Source: Actinomycetales bacterium
GTDB lineage: Bacteria > Actinomycetota > Actinomycetes > Actinomycetales > Kineosporiaceae
Reading direction: 5' to 3'
DNA: 35,533 nucleotides
NCBI GenBank assembly: GCA_012719445.1
Contig: JAAYAH010000136.1
Coordinates: 1-35,533, forward strand
Below, piece after piece: positions 1-7,110 of this stretch. The notes under the pieces were generated by a model. The model made no database searches. It saw only the letters and a program-made list of their open reading frames with translations, and was not told the origin of the DNA. Within the stretch, counting starts at the first letter, position 1. Every line of letters begins with the position of its first letter. The position numbers and the translations under genes were made by a program.

Positions 1-10
1 AAGATCACGT

Positions 11-463
11 ATGAGCACCAAGAGTGACGGTATGTCCGATGCCCAGACGCAGGTCCTCGCTGGCAGGGACCTGGAGGCGACGCAGGAGCTGGCTGAGCAG
101 TTGGTGGTCTCGGCCCGCGAACAGGGCATCGCGTTGACCGGGCCGGACGGGCTGCTGACCGGGTTGACCCGGCAGGTGTTGCAGACCGCGTTGGAAGCGG
201 AGATGACCGAGCACCTGGGACACGAGCATGGTGGGATGCCCGGGCCGGGCGGCAACGTGCGTAACGGGCACTCGGCCAAAACGGTGCGTACCGAGATCGG
301 AGACGTGCGCATCCAGGTCCCGCGGGATCGGGAGGGTTCCTTCGAGCCGGTGCTGGTGCCCAAGCACACCCGCCGGCCCGCAGGTTTCGACGAGACGGTG
401 ATCAGCCTGTATGCGAAGGGCATGACCACCGGGGACATCGGGGGCGCGGTGCACCGCGATACC
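11..463 (+). pseudogene. Truncated IS256-family (mutator type) transposase, N-terminal fragment
   Basis: The first ~140 residues read as the N-terminal part of an IS256-family transposase: the segment LTRQVLQTALEAEMTEHLG, the conserved stretch PRDREGSFEP, and then VISLYAKGMTTGDI. In intact members (about 400 residues) this region precedes the DDE catalytic domain. Here recognisable homology stops near base 440, just after TTGDI, and the frame runs on to base 634 without transposase features, so the catalytic domain is missing and the copy should be inactive. The start is ATG at 11 and the copy lies at the very edge of the window, so its left terminal repeat is not seen. It is a relic upstream of the conserved whiB4-ponA2 block. 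The family call is confident; the exact break point is not. Confidence 0.85.
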
Positions 464-880
464 CAGCCTCGGCAGAGCGTGGAGGTGAGTATTGCCGCGA
501 ACTCGTCGCACCCGCGAGGGGCTCATCGACCCGGTTCTCGAAAACTAGGGATTCTCCGTCCCGCCGCCCGACCTGCCGTGGCCCCGGCTCGCGGTGCACG
601 ACTTACGCCCCATCACGGTGGTGCACCCTGGTGAACGCAGGCGAATAGGGGATCACTCCCTGGCAGGAGGTCGTCAGCAGAGAGCAGCGACGGGGCGGCT
701 GCCGAAACGGCTGGAGACCGCGTGCCCGTGTGACAACTGCGCGAGGTCGCCCGATCACATACCGCGACCCCAATACCTGGACGGCACGATCACCTGGACC
801 CGGCACATCCCTTCGCCGGACGACAGCGCCGAGAGGTCGGCGACAGAGAGACCGCGAAGGAGAGCGCCGGAGGTGACCGG
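464..880. other. No recognisable gene; decayed spacer after transposase relic
   Basis: Open frames exist here on both strands, but none shows a recognisable domain, a convincing ribosome binding site or a plausible composition. The stretch lies between the break of the IS256 transposase and the stop codon of the WhiB gene and is best read as spacer with insertion-sequence debris. Confidence 0.5.
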
Positions 881-1216
881 TCAGCCAGCGCGACGGGCGA
901 TGACGGGCTCGGTCCTCGCCATCACGGAGCTGATCATCCGCTCGTGCTCGGCACGGGCGGTCTCCAGCAGACCGGCCCAGGAGCGGATGTTGGGGCGACG
1001 CCGGAGCAGCGCCCGACGCTCGCGCTCGGTCATGCCCCCCCACACCCCGAACTCGGTTCGGTTGTCCAGAGCGTCAGCAAGGCATTCGGTACGCACCGGG
1101 CACCCCATGCACACGGCCTTCGCCCGGTTCTGAGCTGCCCCCTGGACGAAGAGCGCGTCGGGGTCGCTCGTACGGCAGGCGCCGCGTGCTGCCCAGTCGT
1201 GCGTCTTGCTGATCAT
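881..1216 (-). CDS. whiB4: WhiB-family iron-sulfur transcription regulator, WhiB4/WblA type
   Basis: A 111-residue WhiB-like protein. The four cysteines expected to bind a [4Fe-4S] cluster are C14, C36, C39 and C45 (C-x21-C-x2-C-x5-C), followed by the turn GVWGG (57-61) and a basic segment RERRALLRRRP. The ALDNRTEFGVWGGMTERERRALL stretch matches WhiB4/WblA proteins best. Family knowledge: these are redox-sensing DNA-binding regulators; WblA controls differentiation and secondary metabolism in Streptomyces, and WhiB4 controls oxidative-stress responses in mycobacteria. The ATG at 1216 is preferred over longer in-frame starts because GGGAGGG lies 6 bases upstream. The gene is divergent from a ponA2-like gene, the order seen around whiB4 in M. 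tuberculosis, which supports orthology. Confidence 0.9.
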   Translation of the reverse strand: MISKTHDWAARGACRTSDPDALFVQGAAQNRAKAVCMGCPVRTECLADALDNRTEFGVWGGMTERERRALLRRRPNIRSWAGLLETARAEHERMISSVMARTEPVIARRAG

Positions 1217-1626
1217 CGAGAGCCCTCCCATGGGTTCCCCCTCAAGTCCGCACCGCCCCCGAGCGGACTCACGCTGTGACGTTATGTGACCGCCGGCCTT
1301 GGCGATACGAGCCGGACGGGTGATTCGCGGGCTGGGCCGACCTGACGAGCAGTGACCCATGGTTGATATCGCGGGACCCCTCCGAAGCGTTACGTCCCTC
1401 TCGGTGACGAGCGTGTCCGAGGCGTCGCCGACTGTGTGACGTTCTGCGGACCTCTGTTGGATCCCTGCAGGTCACGTCCGCTTTTGTCGGGGCCGATCAG
1501 TTCGTGGCTTACAGCCGATCAGTGCGGGGAATCATCCGAAAGGATGACCCCCGACTCCCCCGGGGGGGTGAGGGAGGCGGGGCGTCGGGGGATCCGCCCG
1601 GCCGCGACTGGACGTACGCTTGCCGG
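1217..1626. promoter_or_regulatory. Divergent promoter region between whiB4 and ponA2
   Basis: About 410 bases without a convincing gene separate the two divergent genes and must contain both promoters. The nonamer TGTGACGTT occurs twice in direct orientation (1275-1283 and 1435-1443), and the first copy is followed by a second TGTGAC. I cannot assign -35/-10 boxes with confidence. An in-frame ATG at 1504 would extend the penicillin-binding protein by 41 residues into this region. Confidence 0.5.
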
Positions 1627-4056
1627 GTGTCCAGCAGCAACTACCTGGGAACCGCCTCCGCCGGACGGGCCGTGGCCCTCCTGGCCGGGTTCGTCGCGAC
1701 CAGCCTCGTCGCCGGCTTCGTCGCCGCCGGGCTGTTCATGCCGGCAGCCGACGCCGCGGGCTCGTTCGCCAAGGGCTCGGCGGACTACTTCGACTCGATG
1801 CCCGAGGACCTGCGGAAGCAGCCGCTGTCCGAGGCATCGGTCCTGTACGCCAAGGACGGGAAGACCGTCATCGCCAGGTTCTTCCACGAGAACCGGGTAC
1901 TGGTGCCGCTCGGCTCCGTCGCCCCCGTCATGCGCAACGCGCTGATCGCCATCGAGGACGAGCGGTTCTACGAGCACGGCGGCCTCGACATCCAGGCGGT
2001 CAGCCGCGCGGCACTGAAGAACCTCATCAGCGGCCGCACGGAGCAGGGCGCCTCGACGATCACTCAGCAGTACGTGAAGAACGTGCTGCTGGAGCAGGCG
2101 TACGCGGCCGGCGACGAGGGCGCGATGAAGCAGGCGACGGAGCAGTCCTACGCCCGCAAGCTCCGCGAGATGAAGTACGCGATCTCGGTCGAGAAGAACA
2201 TGAGCAAGGACGAGATCCTCGAGGGGTACCTCAACGTCGCCCTGTTCGGGAACAACGTGTACGGGGTGGAGTCCGCGGCCCGGTTCTACTTCAGCACCCA
2301 CGCGAACAAGCTGACCGTCACCCAGGCGGCGACCCTCGCCGGGCTGGTGCAGCTCCCGACCCACTACAACCCGTTGAAGCACCCCGACCGGGCACTGCAG
2401 CGACGCAACGTCGTCCTGGCCCAGATGCGCAAGCTCAACGCCATCTCGGAGAAGGACTTCCAGACCGCCGTCAAGCAGAAGCTCGGCCTCAAGCACTCGT
2501 CGAGCAAGAACGGCTGCGCCAACGCCAAGCCCGCGTACAACGCCTACTTCTGCGAGTACGTGCGAAGGTCACTGCTCAACGACGCGAAGTACGCCTTCCT
2601 CGGCAAGACCGCCGCAGCGCGGAACAAGACCCTGGAGCGCGGTGGGTTGAGGATCACGACCACCCTCGACCCCCGGATCCAGCGGATCGCGTCCCGGGAG
2701 GTGCGGAAGACCATCCCGATCAAGGATCCGAGCCGGCTGGCAGCCGCCGCGGTCACGGTGGAGCCCGGGACCGGCCAGGTGCTGGCGATGGCGCAGAACC
2801 GGATCTTCAACCCCGCGGGCAAACGAGGCCAGACCACGTTCAACTACATGGTGGACACCGCCCACAGCGGGCCGCCGTCCGGATTCCAGCCCGGGTCGAC
2901 CTTCAAGCCGTTCACCCTCGCCACCTGGCTGACCGCAGGGAAGTCGCTGAAGGCGACGGTCCACGCACCGAGTGCGCTGAACCCGACCCCGAGCCAGTAC
3001 GCCAAGTCCTGCCAGCGACCGACCAGCCTGTCCTGGAACCCGCACAACGCCGGTGACAGCGGTGGTGCCAACGGCTCGATGAGCGTGCTCAACGCGACGA
3101 TGAACTCCGTCAACACGGCGTACATCAGCATGTCCCAGCAGCTCGACCTCTGCGACATCGCCGACATGGCGACGGCCTTCGGCCTCCGGCGCATGACCCC
3201 GATCGCGATCGGGGGAGGCAAGACCAGCATCAAGATCCAGCCGTATCCGTCCATGGTGCTCGGTGCGCAGGAGGTCTCGCCGCTGTCCATGGCCGCCGCC
3301 TACGCGGGCTTCGCCAACGAGGGCTCCTTCTGCACCCCGGTCTTCGCGACCCGGATCATGGATCACGCCAAGGAGCTCCCGGTCCAGAAGACCAAGTGCA
3401 CCCAGGTGGTCAGCAAGGAGGTCGCCGCCGGCATGAGCTACGCGCTCAGCCAGGTCATCTCGCACGGGACGGCGGCACGTGCCGTCGGCAGCATCGGCCG
3501 GCCGTCAGCCGGCAAGACCGGGACGACGGACAACAGCGTCGACACCTGGTTCGTCGGATACACCCGGCAACTCGCGACCGCGGTGTGGATCGCCGACCCC
3601 GACCTCCGCAACGGACAGCGACGCTCGCTGCGGAACATCACGGTCAACGGGCAGCCCTACGGCACGCTCTACGGCGGCACCCTCGCCGCCCCGACCTGGA
3701 AGCGGATCATGGTGGCCGCGTCCGCGGGAATGCCCATCATGAGCTTCGCCCAGCCGCCGGGGAAGATGCTCGAGGAGCAGGGCATCAAGATCCCCAGGTT
3801 GAACGGTCAGCCCGTCGAGATGGCCAAGCAGTTCCTGGAACGCATGGGCTTCAAGGTAGAGATCGCCCCCGAGCAGGTCCCGTCGCGGGAGTTCCCCGGA
3901 ACGGTCGCCTTCACCACCCCCAAGGAAGGTGAACGCGCCGATCCCGAGACCGCGACCATCACCATCCACATCAGCGCGGGCGGTGGCGGGGGCGGAGGAG
4001 AACCGGGCGATCCCGGTGCTCCTCCGGGGAACGGCGGAGGCAGGAACAACGGCTGA
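1627..4056 (+). CDS. ponA2: Bifunctional class A penicillin-binding protein (PonA2 type) with PASTA domain
   Basis: An 810-residue murein synthase that polymerises lipid II glycan strands and cross-links their peptides outside the membrane. An N-terminal membrane helix (about residues 12-38) anchors it. The GT51 glycosyltransferase domain shows EDERFYEHGGLD (from residue ~109), QGASTITQQYVKN and LEGYLNVALFGNNVYGVE. The transpeptidase domain has the SxxK motif GSTFK (S424), the SxN motif SVN (S494) and GKTGTTD (K630). One PASTA domain follows, then a Gly-rich tail. GTG 1627 is chosen because it places the basic/hydrophobic anchor at the N terminus and gives the same length as M. tuberculosis PonA2; ATG 1504 adds 41 residues of low similarity. 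Divergent from whiB4 and 22 bases upstream of a phosphoesterase gene, with which it is probably co-transcribed. Confidence 0.93.
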   Translation: MSSSNYLGTASAGRAVALLAGFVATSLVAGFVAAGLFMPAADAAGSFAKGSADYFDSMPEDLRKQPLSEASVLYAKDGKTVIARFFHENRVLVPLGSVAPVMRNALIAIEDERFYEHGGLDIQAVSRAALKNLISGRTEQGASTITQQYVKNVLLEQAYAAGDEGAMKQATEQSYARKLREMKYAISVEKNMSKDEILEGYLNVALFGNNVYGVESAARFYFSTHANKLTVTQAATLAGLVQLPTHYNPLKHPDRALQRRNVVLAQMRKLNAISEKDFQTAVKQKLGLKHSSSKNGCANAKPAYNAYFCEYVRRSLLNDAKYAFLGKTAAARNKTLERGGLRITTTLDPRIQRIASREVRKTIPIKDPSRLAAAAVTVEPGTGQVLAMAQNRIFNPAGKRGQTTFNYMVDTAHSGPPSGFQPGSTFKPFTLATWLTAGKSLKATVHAPSALNPTPSQYAKSCQRPTSLSWNPHNAGDSGGANGSMSVLNATMNSVNTAYISMSQQLDLCDIADMATAFGLRRMTPIAIGGGKTSIKIQPYPSMVLGAQEVSPLSMAAAYAGFANEGSFCTPVFATRIMDHAKELPVQKTKCTQVVSKEVAAGMSYALSQVISHGTAARAVGSIGRPSAGKTGTTDNSVDTWFVGYTRQLATAVWIADPDLRNGQRRSLRNITVNGQPYGTLYGGTLAAPTWKRIMVAASAGMPIMSFAQPPGKMLEEQGIKIPRLNGQPVEMAKQFLERMGFKVEIAPEQVPSREFPGTVAFTTPKEGERADPETATITIHISAGGGGGGGEPGDPGAPPGNGGGRNNG

Positions 4057-4078
4057 CCTCCGGTCGCTGGGGTAGAGC

Positions 4079-4990
4079 GTGCCCGTAACCCTTGCGCTCG
4101 CCGCCCTCGCCACCGGCGCAGCGGGTCTCGGCTGGAGCCTGGCCGAGGCCCGGTCGTTCACGCTGCGGCGCGTGGACGTGCCGGTCCTCCCCGCCGGGAG
4201 CCCGGAGTTGCGCGTGCTCCACGTGAGCGACCTGCACCTGGTGCCCCGGCAGCGGAGGAAGGCCGACTGGTTACGCGGCCTCGCCGCCCTGCGACCGGAC
4301 CTCGTCGTGTCCACGGGCGACAACCTGGCCGCGCCGGACGCCGTCCCCGACGCTCTCGCCGCCCACGGTGCGCTGCTGGACCGTCCGGGGGTCTTCGTCC
4401 TGGGCTCCAACGACTACTACGGCCCGCTGCCCAAGAACCCGGCGAGGTACCTCGTGCCGAGCCGCCGGGCCGACGGAGGCCTAGGCACCCGGCTGCCGAC
4501 GGAGGATCTGGTCCGTGGGTTCGTCTCGGCGGGCTGGTCGGACCTCACGAACCGACGAGCCCGGCTGGACGTCGCCGGTCTCGCGATCGACGTCCGGGGG
4601 GTGGACGACCCGCACCTGGGCCGGGACCGCTACGCCCAGGTGTCCGGTCCCGTGGACCCGACCGCGGTACTCACCATCGGAGTCACCCACGCCCCGTACC
4701 GGCGCACGCTCGACGCGATGACGGCGGACGGCGTCCCGCTGCTCATGGCCGGGCACACCCACGGCGGACAGCTCTGCCTGCCCTGGGTCGGCACGCTGGT
4801 GACGAACTGCGACCTCCCCCGGCAGCAGGCCCGGGGCCTCTCCCGGTGGACGGCGCCGGGCGGCGAGGAGTCCTGGCTGCACGTCTCCGCCGGCCTCGGC
4901 ACCTCGCCGTTCACCCCCGTCCGGTTCGCCTGCCGGCCGGAGGCGACCCTGCTCACGCTGCGCCCCACCACCGATCGCGCCCCGGCCTGA
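4079..4990 (+). CDS. Metallophosphoesterase (calcineurin-like), Rv3683-type
   Basis: A 303-residue member of the calcineurin-like phosphoesterase superfamily. Metal-binding motifs appear in order: DLH (51-53, the DxH motif), GDN, GSND (in place of GNHD), GVTHAP and GHTHGG (225-230). A hydrophobic N-terminal segment (about residues 4-22) may be a membrane anchor or uncleaved signal. The family hydrolyses phosphodiesters or phosphomonoesters using two metal ions; the substrate is not known here. The start is GTG 4079, 22 bases after the ponA2 stop. The ponA2-phosphoesterase order matches Rv3682-Rv3683 in M. tuberculosis, which suggests, without proving, a role in cell envelope turnover. Confidence 0.88.
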   Translation: MPVTLALAALATGAAGLGWSLAEARSFTLRRVDVPVLPAGSPELRVLHVSDLHLVPRQRRKADWLRGLAALRPDLVVSTGDNLAAPDAVPDALAAHGALLDRPGVFVLGSNDYYGPLPKNPARYLVPSRRADGGLGTRLPTEDLVRGFVSAGWSDLTNRRARLDVAGLAIDVRGVDDPHLGRDRYAQVSGPVDPTAVLTIGVTHAPYRRTLDAMTADGVPLLMAGHTHGGQLCLPWVGTLVTNCDLPRQQARGLSRWTAPGGEESWLHVSAGLGTSPFTPVRFACRPEATLLTLRPTTDRAPA

Positions 4991-5069
4991 CCGTCCCGGT
5001 GCCTGACCGTCCCGCGGCGCCGATCCAGCCGACGGGGATACCGGTTTCGTCGCACGGGATCGTCTCGGC

Positions 5070-5075
5070 TATCCT
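5070..5075 (+). promoter_or_regulatory. Possible -10 box of the tRNA-Pro promoter
   Basis: TATCCT lies 13 bases before the first tRNA base, a suitable place for a -10 element. No good -35 box is seen at the ideal spacing (GTTTCG at 5044-5049 is the nearest candidate, with a long 20-base spacer). Positional inference only. Confidence 0.3.
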
Positions 5076-5088
5076 GACCAGGCTCCAC

Positions 5089-5162
<74 letters not shown>

Positions 5163-5183
5163 CCCAGTAAACGTGCAGGTCAG

Positions 5184-5220
5184 GGGCCTATTCTCAGGCC
5201 CTTGACGGTGTCCGGTCAAG
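5184..5220 (+). terminator. Two adjacent hairpins downstream of tRNA-Pro
   Basis: GGGCCT (5184-5189) pairs perfectly with AGGCCC (5196-5201) around a 6-base loop. Immediately after, CTTGAC (5201-5206) pairs with GTCAAG (5215-5220). There is no long T tract. The first probably ends the tRNA transcript; the second could also be a recombination-protein site near the attachment point. Confidence 0.5.
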
Positions 5221-5223
5221 GTC

Positions 5224-5280
5224 ATCCGTCCAGGATCCGTCCAGTGATCATGGGCTGTACCGCCCGGTGGAGATCCGTCC
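5224..5280. repeat. Three direct copies of ATCCGTCC next to the tRNA
   Basis: ATCCGTCCAG occurs at 5224-5233 and 5235-5244, offset by 11 bases (about one helical turn), and ATCCGTCC recurs at 5273-5280. Short repeats in phase beside an attachment site resemble integrase or excisionase arm sites, but no protein assignment is possible. The remaining stretch up to 5544 shows no gene. Confidence 0.45.
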
Positions 5281-5544
5281 GGGCGAATGGACGACAGGCA
5301 CTCAGAGTCGGTTCGAGGCTCCTGTTGAACTGCTGAGCCCCTCGATCGCGTGAGTGCGCAGCAGATCAACGATAGGGCTGGACAGAGACGATCCCTCTGG
5401 CACACGGGTCGGGAACCCCTCGTCGAGGGCGACGTCCGCTCCGTGAGAGTCCAGGCAAGAGCCCTGTCTTGACAGACCTGGATCTGGCGGTGTGAGCGAG
5501 AGACGGACACAACATCCGGAAATGCCCAACCGCGGAGTTGCTGC

Positions 5545-7101
5545 TCAGGCTTGGTAGGTCCGCCGCCGGGCCCGGGTGCAGGCGACGTAGATCAGGCGGT
5601 CATCCGCGGTATTCACGCTGAGGCCCGCGGCGAGCTGTCGTCGTTCCGTGACGGCTAGATGCACCGCAACGACGGGCCACTCTCCACCCTTGGCCTGATG
5701 CACCGTCAGGGCGGGGATGAGCGCGCTCGACGGCTTGCCGAGCCTGTCATGTAACAGCCGGAGGTAACGGACGCAGGACAGGTTTTCAACGCGGGGCCGG
5801 CGGTGGCTGACGGCGGCGACGATCTCCGTGAGTGCGGGCCAGACACTTTCGGTCGTCTGCGTGTCGGTGGCGGACGCGAGCTGTTCGAGGATCTGCGCGA
5901 GTGGGTCGTCCAGGTCCTCGACGCGGAAGGTGTCCGCTGTGGCCAGCGTCACCAGGGCGTCCCCGACGAAGGTGGCTTGCCGGGTGAAGGCACGGCGGGT
6001 CATTCGGTTGAGTAGGAGGGTGACCGCGGCCTCCTCGGGAGTGGTTGTGCTGGAGAGGAAGGCGAGTGGCAGCACGTGGTCTCCGAGGGTCCATAGCGTG
6101 TCCCAGCGGGCGCCGAGGATTACGTCGGCTGGCTCCTCGATCGTGTCAGGCAGCGGGGTGAGGAGGACTGGCCGGCCTGCCCGCAGGGTGTCAGCCAGGG
6201 CCTGCTGCTCGGTGCTCTCCCAGCGGAAGGACTCGGTGAGCGGATAGGTCTTCAGGCGTAGCTCCTGCACGAAGGGTTCGATGAGGGCTGACCGGGCACC
6301 GCGGAACTCGTAGATCGCCTGCCAGGGATCACCTACCAGTGTTATGTCCACGTCAGCTCGGGCGGCAGCACGGACGATGGCCAAGTCGAGTTCGTTGGCG
6401 TCGAAGACCTCGTCAACGATCAGTGCCCGGATGGTCCGCTCCAGCCGGTCCGATACGGCCTCCTGCACTGCGTTCTGTTGCAGTAGCAGGTTCATCGCCT
6501 GTCGGACGTCGTCGTGAGTGCACGCTCCTCTACCGATGTGGTGGGCATATGCCTGTTGCCCGGGACACAAGCTCCGGCGGGTGATGGTCTGGGTGGTGTA
6601 GATCCGGTTGGCGCCGTCGATCGCAAGGTGCGGCTGAGCGGTGGTGTGGCGGCAGGGTGTGACGACCTTCCACGTGTCGAGGACGTTCAGCCGGGTGTGC
6701 CCTCCAGGCCAGGTGACGACCCCCTCGATGAGTAGGTGAGTGAGCAGGTCGGCAATGATGGTGTCGATGGTGACGACTCGGTGTGGCCATGACAGCGCCT
6801 CGGGTCCCCATAGGCGTGCCACCCTCTGCCTCAGCTCGGTGGTCGCTGCCCGGGTGAAGCTGGTAGCCACGACCGCCCGGCCGGTGTTCAGCGGGGGGGT
6901 ACTGGGGCTGAATCGCAACGTCCCGAAGCGGTGCGCTGAGACGGTCGTCTTGCCGGAGCCAGGAGCGGCCTCGATGTAGACGCCGCGGGTGGGCGATCCG
7001 GCGGCACGCAACTGCTCGGTGGTGAGTCCGTCGAAGGGGCTGCCACTGCTGACGGCCTCGGTGCCGGTGGCCGCAGCGCTGGGGGGATGGTCGAGCGTCA
7101 T
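5545..7101 (-). CDS. gajB: UvrD/PcrA-like superfamily 1 helicase, Gabija GajB-like
   Basis: A 518-residue SF1A helicase. Visible motifs: Walker A APGSGKTT (about 46-53), motif Ia TSFTRAATTELRQRV, motif II LIVDEVFD (about 230, with VF where DEFQD is usual), motif III VGDPWQAIYEFRGA (about 260), motif V LTVHQAKGGEW and motif VI IYVACTRARRR. Size and position, directly after an OLD/TOPRIM gene, match GajB, the sensor or effector helicase-like subunit of the Gabija anti-phage system, which forms a complex with GajA and acts on nucleotides or DNA ends after infection. ATG 7101 lies 9 bases after the gajA stop with a weak ribosome site, so translation is probably coupled. An ordinary UvrD-like repair helicase is the alternative; the pairing argues against it. 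Confidence 0.85.
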   Translation of the reverse strand: MTLDHPPSAAATGTEAVSSGSPFDGLTTEQLRAAGSPTRGVYIEAAPGSGKTTVSAHRFGTLRFSPSTPPLNTGRAVVATSFTRAATTELRQRVARLWGPEALSWPHRVVTIDTIIADLLTHLLIEGVVTWPGGHTRLNVLDTWKVVTPCRHTTAQPHLAIDGANRIYTTQTITRRSLCPGQQAYAHHIGRGACTHDDVRQAMNLLLQQNAVQEAVSDRLERTIRALIVDEVFDANELDLAIVRAAARADVDITLVGDPWQAIYEFRGARSALIEPFVQELRLKTYPLTESFRWESTEQQALADTLRAGRPVLLTPLPDTIEEPADVILGARWDTLWTLGDHVLPLAFLSSTTTPEEAAVTLLLNRMTRRAFTRQATFVGDALVTLATADTFRVEDLDDPLAQILEQLASATDTQTTESVWPALTEIVAAVSHRRPRVENLSCVRYLRLLHDRLGKPSSALIPALTVHQAKGGEWPVVAVHLAVTERRQLAAGLSVNTADDRLIYVACTRARRRTYQA

Positions 7102-7110
7102 GACGGGAGC

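Noticed and set aside
1275-1443. Direct repeats of TGTGACGTT between whiB4 and ponA2 as possible Crp/GlxR sites
   Set aside because: TGTGAC is a Crp-family half site but no inverted TCACA partner is found at the proper spacing; kept only as a remark.
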